DNA from: an uncultured Pedobacter sp.
GTDB taxonomy: Bacteria; Bacteroidota; Bacteroidia; Sphingobacteriales; Sphingobacteriaceae
Length of the DNA: 29,504 nucleotides
Direction of reading: 5' to 3'
Assembly: GCA_946478755.1 (NCBI GenBank)
Contig: CAMLDJ010000036.1
Location: 1 to 29,504, forward strand
Part shown: piece by piece, positions 7,114 to 15,344 of the stretch
Layout: the number at the start of each line of letters is the position of its first letter
Numbering within the stretch: the stretch's first letter is position 1
Notes under the pieces: model-generated
Told to the model about the DNA's origin: nothing
What the model saw: only the letters and a program-made list of their open reading frames with translations
Databases searched by the model: none
Translations under genes and position numbers: made by a program

Positions 7114-7701
7114 ATGTTGAAAAAAACGATAAATATAGCCGTAATGGCTATGCTTTGCCTAAATTTTTGGGCCAAAGGACAAATTCCTACGGAAACTGTT
7201 CAGCCCTTCATTATTGGGGAAATGGTGCCTAAAAACTTCTGGACAACCGAGTATACCATATATAAAGACGGGAAAGCAGTGAAGCAAAATCTGTCGCAAT
7301 ACCAAGGTAAAATATTGCTATTGGATTTCTGGGCGAGCTGGTGCACCAATTGCATTAAAAGCTTCCCTAAACTAAGCGGACTAAAAAATAAATACGGACT
7401 GGAGATGAATATGCTCTTGGTCAATTCGGCTGGCAATGGGGATGATCTGGAGCGTATTAGCCAGGTATACCAACGTATAAATTCCGGGGGCTTATCATTC
7501 ACTATAGAAAGCATCATTCAGGATACTGCTTTACGAAAAATGTTTCCCCACAAAATGCTGCCTTTCTATGTTTGGATAGATGCTTCAGGCAGAGTCAATG
7601 CTTACTCTGGAAGCGCCTTTTTAAATAAAGAAAATTTTGAAAGCCTGATTGAAAAAGCGGCTAAAAAAACTGCTAAAACCCCTAAAATCCAAAGCCCCTG
7701 A
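7114..7701 (+). CDS. TlpA-like periplasmic thioredoxin
   Basis: The 195-residue product has a signal peptide (MLKKTINIAVMAMLCLNFWA, cut near KG-Q) and a thioredoxin fold of the TlpA/ResA type. The redox motif WCTNC places the active cysteines at 77 and 80, in the context LLLDFWASWCTNCIKSFP, and a cis-proline fits LPFYVWI near residue 155. It should reduce or swap disulfides in the periplasm. It is the first gene of an operon with the SusC-like gene, which starts two bases after its stop codon, and the SusD-like gene. TlpA-like proteins often sit next to SusC/SusD pairs in Sphingobacteriaceae. The C-terminus is Lys-rich. Confidence 0.85.
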   Translation: MLKKTINIAVMAMLCLNFWAKGQIPTETVQPFIIGEMVPKNFWTTEYTIYKDGKAVKQNLSQYQGKILLLDFWASWCTNCIKSFPKLSGLKNKYGLEMNMLLVNSAGNGDDLERISQVYQRINSGGLSFTIESIIQDTALRKMFPHKMLPFYVWIDASGRVNAYSGSAFLNKENFESLIEKAAKKTAKTPKIQSP

Positions 7702-7702
7702 T

Positions 7703-10700
7703 ATGAAGAATTATTTATTTATGCTCATTGCGGTACTTTCTTATATCCATTGCTATGGGCAGCAAAGCACAGCGGGCAGGGTTGTGGATGAAAATAAGAT
7801 GCCTATCACTTCAGCGGTAATCCAGGTGAAATCTTTGGGCATTAAAACCCAGAGCGATTCTGCCGGACGATTTACTTTACCGCTGTTAAAAGGGAGACAC
7901 CTGATTTCGATCAGCCATTTAGGCTATGATGCGAAAGACACGGTGATTTTTGTGCCGCTTTCTTCACTATTGGAAATCAAGTTGCGTTCTTCTTCCGAAC
8001 AGCTTGCAGAAGTAACCGTGAGTACCGGATACCAAACCCTATCGAAAGAGCGGGCGACAGGGGCCTTTTATCAATTGGATAATAAAATGCTAAATCAGCG
8101 GATTTCTACAGATATTTTAAGCAGACTCGATGGGGTTACCAGCGGACTCTTCGTAGATAAACGGCGGCCTGAGCAAACGACCTTTCAAATCCGGGGATTG
8201 AGTACCCTAAACGCTTCAGAAATGTCTCCACTGATTGTGCTGGATAACTTTCCTTACGAAGGGGACTTGAACAATATTAATCCTAATGATATTGAAAGCG
8301 TAACGGTTTTAAAGGATGCTGCGGCAAGCTCCATCTGGGGATCGAGGGCAGGGAACGGCGTGATCGTGCTAACTTCAAAAAAAGGCAGATTCGCTCAAAG
8401 TCTAAAGATTGAGGCCAATATGAATGTAACGGTCCAGCCAAAGCCGGATCTTTATTCGGCTGATCAGTTAGCTGTTTATTCTGGCATTCAACTGGAAAGG
8501 TATTTATTTGATAAGGGGTATTACAATAGTTTGTTCAACGATGTTCAGAAAAGGCCTATATCGGATGTGGTAGAAATTCTTAATGCTGCAAAGACAGGCA
8601 AAATTTCGGCAAGCCAGGCGGATGCGCAGATTAACCAACTCAGCGGTTATGATTTGCGGGATGACATGCAAAAGTACCTGTATCAAAATAGTCTCAAAGA
8701 ACAATATGCCTTAAGCTTTAGTGGCGGTTCCGCTAGTGTACGTAGCCTGGTTTCTTTGGGGATGGACCGGAATCGGGCAGAACTGAAAGGAAATTCGAAT
8801 CAGCGTTTAACACTCCGAAGTGACCAGAGTTTCCAGCTGAGTAAAAACTGGACGGCCAGTGCTGGACTATTTATATCCCGTAGCACCGCAGCGTCGAACA
8901 GTCCTGGCGGCTACGGAAGTTCGCGGTTTAATAAAACTGGAAGTAGTTATTCCAGGCTTGCCGATGAAAACGGGAGTCCATTGTCACTTAATATCGATTA
9001 CCGTGGCCTTTTTACCGATACGGCAGGTGGAGGAAAACTCCTTGACTGGAAGTACAGGCCACTTGATGAACTGCAAAAAAATGACAATACCAGTAGTTTA
9101 ACCGATATTTTAATTAATCTGGGTACGAGTTATAAAATCAGCCCCTGGTTAAGTGCTGATCTGAAATACCAGTTTGAGCAGGCCTGGGGAAGGGCAGACC
9201 GGAACAATACGCTAGCTTCCTATTATGCGAGGAATATAATCAACCGCTTTACCCAAATTAAAGGGAGCGAAGTTAAGTATGTGGTTCCAGCAGCTGGAAT
9301 TTTAAACCGCAGCGAAAACCGTGACCAGAGTTATTCTGCCCGTGGACAACTGAACATCAATAAAAACTGGAATAATCTTCATGATCTTTCGGCGATTCTT
9401 GGAGCAGAAGTCAGGGAGAGTAGGAGCAGCGTAAATACCCTGAATCTGTATGGATATGATGAAACCACCTTATCCCTGGTGGATCTGGATTATGCAAATC
9501 CTTATCCGATTTTTGGGGGAATCAGCTCAGCGAGCTATATTCCCAGTGGAATTAATGCCGATCTTTTCACCAACCGCTATGTATCATTATTTGGAAATGC
9601 GGCATATAGCTACAAACAGAAATACACCCTTTCAGCTAGCATTCGAAAAGATGCCTCCAATTTGTATGGGGTCAATACCAATCAGAAATGGGTTCCACTT
9701 TGGTCAGCTGGACTATTGTGGCGAATCGCATCCGAGCATTTTGTCCAACTGGAATGGATGGATAAGCTCAACCTTCGCCTTAGCTATGGAGTGAGTGGCA
9801 ATACCGATCCTGGCGCTTCGGCGCTTACCCGAATCCGGTATTTGGCGGCTTCTTCTTCTAGTATCAATGTGCCTGCGGTTGGGATCTTGGATCCACCAAA
9901 CCCAGAGCTTAGATGGGAGAAGGTGAAAATGTTTAATTCAGGACTGGATTTTTCGATGTTAAAAGGCAGACTGAGTGGAAGCCTGGAATATTATATCAAG
10001 CGATCAACCGACCTGATCAATGGCCAGACTTTCGATCCCACCAGCGGAATAATTACGGCCAACCGAAACTCTGCTGCAATTAATGGATCAGGAATGGACT
10101 TGGTGCTGAATTCATTAAATGTGGATGGTCAGATAAAATGGAACACTTCCTTTCTGGTGAGTAATGTAACTTATAAGATCAGCAAAAATCTGAGCCCACC
10201 TTCAGCAGATGGCCTTATCAGTGATGGAAAGATTCTCTTTCCTGTTGAAGGATACAATCCTTACCTGGTGGTCAGTTATAAATGGATGGGACTAGATCCA
10301 GTGGACGGTAGTCCGAGGGGGTATGTAAACGGGCAGATCAGTAAAGATTATTTAGCTATTACCAGCAATCCGCTGGATCAGCAGGTCATACACGGTAGCG
10401 CACTGCCCAACTGGTTTGGCTCGGTTAGAAATACGTTGAGCTATAAAGATTTTTCCATTTCCTTTCTGATCAGTTACGCTTTCAACTATTATTTCAGAAG
10501 GCCTTCACTGAATTATTCTGCGTTATTCCAGGGAACTGGTGGGAATTCGGAGTTTGAAAAGCGCTGGCAGAAACCAGGCGATGAGGCTTTTACCAACGTC
10601 CCTTCGATGATTTATCCGGCAATTGCCCTGAGGGATAATTTTTATAACAAATCAGAAATCAATGTGGAAAGAGGAGATCATATCCGATTGGATGAAATTT

Positions 10701-10885
10701 ATGCCAGTTATACTATAAGCCCAAAAAAGAGTCGGCAATTTTTTCGATCTCTACAACTCTATCTGTACAGCAACCAGCTAAACCTGATGCTTTGGCGAGC
10801 CAATAAACTGCATTTAGATCCTGATATTATTTATGGCCTGCGCCCTTCGGTATCTCTGGCTGCAGGATTAAAAGTCAATTTTTAA
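7703..10885 (+). CDS. SusC/RagA-family TonB-linked outer-membrane transporter
   Basis: The 1060-residue protein starts with a signal peptide (MKNYLFMLIAVLSYIHCYG), then a carboxypeptidase-regulatory-like domain (about 20-95: AGRVVDENKMPITSAVIQV). A TonB plug follows (about 105-235) with the SusC signatures FQIRGLSTL and VTVLKDAAASSIWGSRAGNG, and a 22-strand barrel ending in aromatic F. Its frame is open further upstream, but the ATG at 7703, two bases after the TlpA stop, gives the proper signal peptide. It should import a bulky ligand together with the SusD-like lipoprotein encoded 28 bases downstream. No sigma/anti-sigma pair, STN domain or glycoside hydrolase is linked, so the substrate cannot be inferred. 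Confidence 0.93.
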   Translation: MKNYLFMLIAVLSYIHCYGQQSTAGRVVDENKMPITSAVIQVKSLGIKTQSDSAGRFTLPLLKGRHLISISHLGYDAKDTVIFVPLSSLLEIKLRSSSEQLAEVTVSTGYQTLSKERATGAFYQLDNKMLNQRISTDILSRLDGVTSGLFVDKRRPEQTTFQIRGLSTLNASEMSPLIVLDNFPYEGDLNNINPNDIESVTVLKDAAASSIWGSRAGNGVIVLTSKKGRFAQSLKIEANMNVTVQPKPDLYSADQLAVYSGIQLERYLFDKGYYNSLFNDVQKRPISDVVEILNAAKTGKISASQADAQINQLSGYDLRDDMQKYLYQNSLKEQYALSFSGGSASVRSLVSLGMDRNRAELKGNSNQRLTLRSDQSFQLSKNWTASAGLFISRSTAASNSPGGYGSSRFNKTGSSYSRLADENGSPLSLNIDYRGLFTDTAGGGKLLDWKYRPLDELQKNDNTSSLTDILINLGTSYKISPWLSADLKYQFEQAWGRADRNNTLASYYARNIINRFTQIKGSEVKYVVPAAGILNRSENRDQSYSARGQLNINKNWNNLHDLSAILGAEVRESRSSVNTLNLYGYDETTLSLVDLDYANPYPIFGGISSASYIPSGINADLFTNRYVSLFGNAAYSYKQKYTLSASIRKDASNLYGVNTNQKWVPLWSAGLLWRIASEHFVQLEWMDKLNLRLSYGVSGNTDPGASALTRIRYLAASSSSINVPAVGILDPPNPELRWEKVKMFNSGLDFSMLKGRLSGSLEYYIKRSTDLINGQTFDPTSGIITANRNSAAINGSGMDLVLNSLNVDGQIKWNTSFLVSNVTYKISKNLSPPSADGLISDGKILFPVEGYNPYLVVSYKWMGLDPVDGSPRGYVNGQISKDYLAITSNPLDQQVIHGSALPNWFGSVRNTLSYKDFSISFLISYAFNYYFRRPSLNYSALFQGTGGNSEFEKRWQKPGDEAFTNVPSMIYPAIALRDNFYNKSEINVERGDHIRLDEIYASYTISPKKSRQFFRSLQLYLYSNQLNLMLWRANKLHLDPDIIYGLRPSVSLAAGLKVNF

Positions 10886-10913
10886 TTGCCCGGGGAAAAG
10901 AAGAATTTATCTC

Positions 10914-12299
10914 ATGAATAAAATGAAAACGATGAAAAAGAACAGATTTAAAATAGGGCTGCAGATCGTGGCAATGAGCCTGTTATTTCTACAGCTTTGT
11001 TCCTGTGAAAAGTATTTAGCGGAGAAACCAGACATCAAAATCTCTACGCCCGATAAGCTCAGTGATCTGGATGGGATGCTGAATTATTATGCCTCGTTAA
11101 ATGAGCGGTATCCTGCCGCAGGCGAGGTATTGGCAGATGATTATTTCCTTACCGACGCTAACTGGGCAGCCAGTTCAGAATTGCACCGGAATTATTATAT
11201 CTGGCAGAAATACGATGCTATTGGCGCCGACTGGACGGTTCCCTATAATAATATTTTAACAGCCAATGTAATTTTGGAAACGCTTGAAAAGATAGGATTT
11301 TCTTCTGGTGAGGCGGAAAAAGCCAGACAGATTCGGGGCGAGGCTTTATATCTGCGGGCTTTCAACCATTTTTCGCTCAGCCAGCTCTTTGCGCCTGCTT
11401 ATGATGAGGGGACGGCAACCAGTGATCTGGGCATTCCCATCAAGCTGGGAACCGATTTTACCAAAGTTAGCGTGCGTTCTTCGGTAAAGGAAAATTATGA
11501 AAGCATCCTTTCTGACCTTAAAAATGCTTCGGCTTTGCTTACTGCAAAAACGGGACTTAAATACCGGGCAAACAAAGCATCTGCTTATGGCTTGATGGCC
11601 AGGACTTACCTTTCGATGCGAGAATATGAGCAGGCGGGGCGTTATGCTGATTCCTGCCTGCAGGTGTATAATACGCTGATAGATTACAATAAATTGGTGA
11701 TTACTACGGCGAATCCCTTTGTGCAGTTTAATGATGAGGTGATTTATGCCTGCCGTACTTCGGCTCCCTCGGCGCTTTCTCAAACCCGGGCAAAGGTGGA
11801 TGAAGAACTTTATGGTTCTTATGCATCCAATGATCTTCGAAAAACCGCTTTTTTCAAAGTAAACACCGATGGGAGCAAAGCCTTTAAGGGGAATTATACC
11901 GGACTCACGACGGCGTCCGTTTTTAGCGGCCTTGCGACAGATGAAATGTACCTGATCCGGGCTGAGTCAGCTGCAAGATTAGGATCCGAGCAGTCAGCAT
12001 TAGCGGACCTGAATTTACTATTATCCAAACGCTGGAGAACAGGAAGTTTTGTTCCCCTAACCCTTTCAGGCAGAACAGAAATTTTAAATGCGGTACTAAA
12101 TGAGAGAAGAAAAGAACTTTGCTTCAGAACATTGAGGTGGTCGGATTTGAGAAGGCTGAATAAGGAAGAGGCCTTTAAAAAAACCTTAATCCGTAAGCTG
12201 AATAATCAGGTGTTTGAGTTAAAACCAGGTGATAATGGTTATACCTTACAAATTGACCGCTCTGCTATTCTACTGAGCGGAATGCCGCAGAACCCATAA
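10914..12299 (+). CDS. SusD/RagB-family nutrient-binding lipoprotein
   Basis: The 461-residue product has a lipoprotein signal peptide with the lipobox at LQLCSC (lipidated Cys31) and the SusD pattern CEKYLAEKPD, then tetratricopeptide-like helices (RQIRGEALYLRAFNHFSLSQLF, typical of RagB/SusD, split here by normal family positions). The C-terminal end has LNERRKELCFRTLRWSDLRR, the RagB/SusD closing signature. It should cap the SusC-like barrel on the cell surface and bind the ligand. At 461 residues it is slightly shorter than the common 480-600. It follows SusC by 28 bases and the operon ends at a strong hairpin. Confidence 0.93.
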   Translation: MNKMKTMKKNRFKIGLQIVAMSLLFLQLCSCEKYLAEKPDIKISTPDKLSDLDGMLNYYASLNERYPAAGEVLADDYFLTDANWAASSELHRNYYIWQKYDAIGADWTVPYNNILTANVILETLEKIGFSSGEAEKARQIRGEALYLRAFNHFSLSQLFAPAYDEGTATSDLGIPIKLGTDFTKVSVRSSVKENYESILSDLKNASALLTAKTGLKYRANKASAYGLMARTYLSMREYEQAGRYADSCLQVYNTLIDYNKLVITTANPFVQFNDEVIYACRTSAPSALSQTRAKVDEELYGSYASNDLRKTAFFKVNTDGSKAFKGNYTGLTTASVFSGLATDEMYLIRAESAARLGSEQSALADLNLLLSKRWRTGSFVPLTLSGRTEILNAVLNERRKELCFRTLRWSDLRRLNKEEAFKKTLIRKLNNQVFELKPGDNGYTLQIDRSAILLSGMPQNP

Positions 12300-12302
12300 A
12301 AA

Positions 12303-12360
12303 AATCTCCGCCAAAGCAATCCTGCTCCTGGCGGAGATTATGAAAAAATCAGATTTTTTA
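12303..12360. terminator. Terminator between the SusD gene and the convergent small gene
   Basis: A perfect 11-base-pair stem (12303-12313 with 12329-12339; core aatctccgcc/ggcggagatt) starts just after the SusD stop codon. A second palindromic A/T block (aaaaaatcagatttttt) follows at about 12344-12360. The arrangement can stop transcription from both sides, fitting the two convergent genes. Confidence 0.75.
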
Positions 12361-12726
12361 TTCTTTCATTATGATGACACCAGGCTCAGTGGAGGTGCTG
12401 GTACTTTCTGATGCCCATAAAGCATTTTCTACCCCTGAAAATTCAGTCGCGTCTGGATTGGACCCTGGGTTATCGATGCTTAGATAAACCCCACACACGT
12501 GATCGCCATCTTCACAAGGTTCTTCACTTCTGGTGTAGTTCTGGTAATCTTTAATCTGTGTTTGCAGATAAGTGGTTGGGGTGTATCTATAGAAATAAGT
12601 TAATCGTTTTGATTCTGCAGGTTTAGCGGCAAAATTAAATGCGCTCAAAGAAATTACAGCGATTATCGCAAAAGAAAGCGCAGCACCAAGCCATGCTTTT
12701 TTATTATTTTTCATGTTATTTACCAT
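12358..12726 (-). CDS. Small exported protein with CxxxxxxCG motif (DUF6520-like)
   Basis: The 122-residue product has an N-terminal hydrophobic segment (WLGAALSFAIIAVISLSAFNFAA) that acts as signal peptide or anchor. The following part has PCEDGDHVCGVYL, resembling the paired-Cys motif of small Bacteroidota proteins grouped as DUF6520; the match is from memory and not checked. The C-terminus is Ser/Thr-rich (ASESTSTSTEPG). Two ATGs are possible (12726 and 12714). It lies 17 bases after a 118-codon ORF and converges on the SusD gene. Function unknown. Confidence 0.6.
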   Translation of the reverse strand: MVNNMKNNKKAWLGAALSFAIIAVISLSAFNFAAKPAESKRLTYFYRYTPTTYLQTQIKDYQNYTRSEEPCEDGDHVCGVYLSIDNPGSNPDATEFSGVENALWASESTSTSTEPGVIIMKE

Positions 12727-12743
12727 GATAATAGAATTTTATA

Positions 12744-13100
12744 TTAAAAAAAGTATACTGAAAAAGAATCAGAAATTTTTTTAAATGTAGTTGTGGTTGT
12801 CCTTTGGCGGACCTCGCCGGAAACCTTTTCATTAATGATGAATCTGGTTTCCATTTCCCGGATGTTGTTGCCAGCAGCATCCGGGATGACCGCGAAGCAG
12901 CTGTGTTTACGGTCATGGACAAATAATCGGGTAAACTTTTTCCTTCCCGGTAGGTAGAAAAAATGTTTTAAAAGGTAGGATATATATATCCTGGTGCAAT
13001 GGTTGAGGTAGCGGATGAAGAAAACAGCTGTGTTCACTGATATGGCCATTGGTGATATGGTGCATAGGAGCGGTCTAATGTTTTCTGTTGTTTTTACCAT
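12744..13100 (-). CDS. Hypothetical 118-residue protein
   Basis: An ATG-started frame that ends 17 bases before the small exported protein gene on the same strand, so both may share a transcript. Residues 10-30 (PLLCTISPMAISVNTAVFF) are moderately hydrophobic and could be a membrane segment. The rest is basic with several Cys and His (HDRKHSCFAV) and a Thr-rich stretch (QRTTTTTF). No family is recognised. A shorter frame overlaps it in another phase and is judged a shadow. Coding status is uncertain. Confidence 0.4.
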   Translation of the reverse strand: MVKTTENIRPLLCTISPMAISVNTAVFFIRYLNHCTRIYISYLLKHFFYLPGRKKFTRLFVHDRKHSCFAVIPDAAGNNIREMETRFIINEKVSGEVRQRTTTTTFKKISDSFSVYFF

Positions 13101-13217
13101 TGTCTAAATTGTCATCCGTTTTGAAATGCTGGCGTAAAGTTCATCAGCGGTTTTAAAAAATATAGCGGACATATGTCACCAAATGTTATGATATGGAGAT
13201 CTGTGGGGTGATAAAGG

Positions 13218-13802
13218 TCACTTTTTGCCTTTTGCGGAGCGTAAACGGCTAAGGGTCTTTTCATCAATTCCCAGAAATGAAGCCTGGTCTTTTACCTGAG
13301 CGAAGCGCTGTATGCGCGGCTCCAGTTGATTAACCGTGTGGTAGCGTGCTGCAGCGTTAAGGTGATTGCGGATAAAGAGCTGGTCAAGTAGAGCGGCGTG
13401 CTGTGCTGCGAAATAGGCGAGGGCGAGCCTGTTGGCCTCCCTGAAGAGGCGGTAGAGGTTCAGGATATGCTTTTCGGGAATGGATAGGATGAGGGTATCC
13501 TGTAAAAACTCGATCTGGAGATCTCTTGCTGCGTTGGGGCTTAAGTTGTGGAGCTGATGAATGAACTGTCCGCCGAACCAGAAGCCTAATGTTATCTCCA
13601 CCACATTTTCGCTATCGGGTGAGAAAAGCCTGACTGCCCCGGTTTCGAGCAGTGGGTAGTGTCCGAACGGAAGCTGCTCCAGTGGCAGGCGCTGGTTTTT
13701 GTTAAAACTGTGCTCCATGAGCACCACATTCAGGTAGGCTTTCATCCCATAGGAGAATGGTTGATAGTTTTCAAGTCTTTGGATGTAATTTTCTGTTTCC
13801 AT
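13218..13802 (-). CDS. Crp/Fnr-like regulator with degenerate cNMP-binding fold
   Basis: The 194-residue protein has the layout of Bacteroidota Crp-like regulators: an N-terminal beta-roll (about 20-120; PLLETGAVRLFS is the usual 'fieeGlvRly' strand), a long helix, and a short C-terminal helix-turn-helix (about 168-190: VKDQASFLGIDEKTLSRLRS). The cyclic-nucleotide phosphate-binding Arg/Glu motif is not visible, so it probably senses something else or nothing. Its promoter (13816-13845) is preceded by a split motif that is repeated upstream of rteC, so both genes may be controlled by the same factor, perhaps this one. G-ending codons match rteC rather than the downstream cargo block. Confidence 0.75.
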   Translation of the reverse strand: METENYIQRLENYQPFSYGMKAYLNVVLMEHSFNKNQRLPLEQLPFGHYPLLETGAVRLFSPDSENVVEITLGFWFGGQFIHQLHNLSPNAARDLQIEFLQDTLILSIPEKHILNLYRLFREANRLALAYFAAQHAALLDQLFIRNHLNAAARYHTVNQLEPRIQRFAQVKDQASFLGIDEKTLSRLRSAKGKK

Positions 13803-13815
13803 GTCTTTTTAGCTG

Positions 13816-13845
13816 CAAAGAAAATGGAATGGGAAAGGTTGTCAA
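13816..13845 (-). promoter_or_regulatory. Promoter of the Crp-like gene
   Basis: Read on the minus strand: TTG (13843-13845), 19 bases, then TTTCTTTG (13816-13823), one mismatch from TAnnTTTG. The start codon lies 13 bases beyond the -7 element. Confidence 0.4.
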
Positions 13846-13874
13846 GTTGCTAAAAAAGCAATCCGGAGCAACCC
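13843..13874 (-). promoter_or_regulatory. Split operator motif, copy 1 (Crp-like gene)
   Basis: In gene direction this reads gggttgct, about 16 bases, then gcaacttg, with the final TTG serving as the -33 element. The same two half-blocks with nearly equal spacing occur upstream of rteC (15229-15262). It is a likely regulator site shared by both promoters. Confidence 0.5.
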
Positions 13875-13922
13875 CATGGTGATTTTTTGATTTGGGTGGT
13901 TTTTGGTTGGCTGTTGATGGGC

Positions 13923-15059
13923 TCAGTAGTTTTCCTCGGCGAGGGCGAGCATCTGGGAAAGTTTTTCAATCACTTTCTGGATGTCCTCAGGTGCGTGTGA
14001 GTAATAGGCATTTTTAAAGCTTTTTTCTGAGATGGATCCTCCGTCAAAAGTGGTAAAACGATTGGCGAAATATTGGTGGACCTGTTTAGCGGTCCTGGTG
14101 ATCAGGACACCGGTTTCCACTTGAAGATAGATAAGGTAGGCCAATTGTTTAACGGATAGGGAGAAAGCAAAACAGCCTTCAAAGGGATCGGCTGCAGATG
14201 TCCGCTGGACAAGCCGGTTCATCCGTTTGATCAGTTTGATCTCTGCACTGATGTATTTTGTTATTGGATTTCCAAGGCTTGGCAGACCTGGAAACAGTTT
14301 TTTCCCGCTTATCGCCGATGCCTGGGCAATGGCTTTTTCCAGCAGCATCAGTTCATTCAGCTGTTTTTCCGGATCGGGCATAAGGTGTAATTGCTCATCG
14401 ATAATGCCATAGATGATTTTTGTGCCCAGCTGGTGGTTAAAATTATGTATGATCAGAAAAGATATGGCCTGGACCGTATTTAATGGTTTGTTTTTTGTTA
14501 CTTCTTTAAGGTCGGTGAGCATTTTGTCCCATAAGCGCTCGCTCCGGTAGACAGGCTGCCCCTCCATAAGTGCCGTTTCCATCATGGCTGCCAGGTTCAA
14601 TAACTGATCTGCGCTTCCCACTGTTCCGCTGATCTGGTTGATTTTTTCTTTCAGTCTTTCCCTGACTTGATGGGCCGCCTGCTCAGGGAGCGCCATTTTT
14701 TGGTCCATGTGTTCCGGAAAGTGGTTTTTTATAAAAGACAGCAGCGCTTCGCATTCCGTTAATAGATGTTCCAGTAAGTTTTTTCTGAGTGCCGGTCCGG
14801 TATTTTCTTCTTCTTTTGATAAAAGTCTTGCTGATATCCCGTCCATTAGCAATCCAAGGGAGCGCTGGTGGGGCCGGAAATAATTCTTGAGGGTTCCGGT
14901 CTCCAGGCCAGAGCAGGCCGTTAGTTTAAAGTTGGTACGCACTTCTGTTAGGGTTATCTTCAGGTCTTCCTTTTTTGCCCGTACATGTCCTGCAGACCAG
15001 CTCTTGCGCTCGGTGCATTCGGAAAACAGTCGCTCCAGGTATTCAAGTTCGTATCTCAT
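13923..15059 (-). CDS. Hypothetical protein with RteC-like C-terminal segment
   Basis: The 378-residue soluble, helix-rich protein is divergently transcribed from rteC. Residues 1-300 match nothing I recognise. The last 80 residues (KQLAYLIYLQVETGVL, then KSFKNAYYS and a closing amphipathic helix) follow the same pattern as the end of the RteC family (ELAHALFVSGQIDNG, then a closing helix). I infer a distant relation. G-ending codons match rteC and the genes at the right edge, so it probably belongs to the conjugative-element backbone. It has no signal peptide or membrane segment. A -7-like TACGTTTG lies at 15135-15142 on its strand. Confidence 0.6.
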   Translation of the reverse strand: MRYELEYLERLFSECTERKSWSAGHVRAKKEDLKITLTEVRTNFKLTACSGLETGTLKNYFRPHQRSLGLLMDGISARLLSKEEENTGPALRKNLLEHLLTECEALLSFIKNHFPEHMDQKMALPEQAAHQVRERLKEKINQISGTVGSADQLLNLAAMMETALMEGQPVYRSERLWDKMLTDLKEVTKNKPLNTVQAISFLIIHNFNHQLGTKIIYGIIDEQLHLMPDPEKQLNELMLLEKAIAQASAISGKKLFPGLPSLGNPITKYISAEIKLIKRMNRLVQRTSAADPFEGCFAFSLSVKQLAYLIYLQVETGVLITRTAKQVHQYFANRFTTFDGGSISEKSFKNAYYSHAPEDIQKVIEKLSQMLALAEENY

Positions 15060-15134
15060 GGCGGTTTTCTCCGAAAATTAACAAGATGGTGAAGGTCCTG
15101 AAAATATAGTCCATCAAAATGCTTTTAGCAGTGA

Positions 15135-15142
15135 CAAACGTA
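15135..15142 (-). promoter_or_regulatory. -7 element candidate for the 378-residue gene
   Basis: TACGTTTG on the minus strand is a perfect TAnnTTTG match, 76 bases before the ATG at 15059. No good -33 TTTG is found at the usual distance, so the call is weak. Confidence 0.3.
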
Positions 15143-15228
15143 TTTTCTTCGGTGACCAATTGAACTGGTATTGGTGAGGGGGTAAGGTTTTTTTGTCTAT
15201 AAAATGGTGTTTAAACTTGCTCTGAAAA

Positions 15229-15262
15229 GGGTTGCTTGATCTGGCAACCCCTTGGCAACTTG
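15229..15262 (+). promoter_or_regulatory. Split operator motif, copy 2 (rteC)
   Basis: Begins gggttgct and ends gcaacttg, 34 bases in all, with an internal inverted repeat gggttgc/gcaaccc (15229-15235, 15244-15250). The final TTG is the -33 element of the rteC promoter. Copy 1 lies at 13843-13874 in the same orientation relative to its gene. Confidence 0.5.
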
Positions 15263-15290
15263 AATTTGCACGGTCAGTCAGGTAAATTTG
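15260..15290 (+). promoter_or_regulatory. rteC promoter
   Basis: TTG at 15260-15262, a 20-base spacer, then TAAATTTG at 15283-15290, a perfect Bacteroidota -7 element. Predicted transcription start is near 15297, leaving a leader of about 48 bases before the ATG at 15345. Confidence 0.6.
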
Positions 15291-15344
15291 TTTTTTGCGA
15301 CTGGATTGACGTTCTCATGTTCCGAAAACATTAAATCTTATCTT

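Noticed and set aside
7649..7702. Longer N-terminus of the SusC-like protein (start at 7649)
   Set aside because: It overlaps the TlpA-like gene and places 18 Lys-rich residues before a perfect signal peptide that starts at 7703.
11346..11783. 145-codon minus-strand frame
   Set aside because: It lies wholly inside the well-supported SusD-like gene.
12716..12922. 68-codon minus-strand frame overlapping the 118-codon gene
   Set aside because: It overlaps the better ATG-started frame in another phase and the start of the next gene; no domain or export signal.
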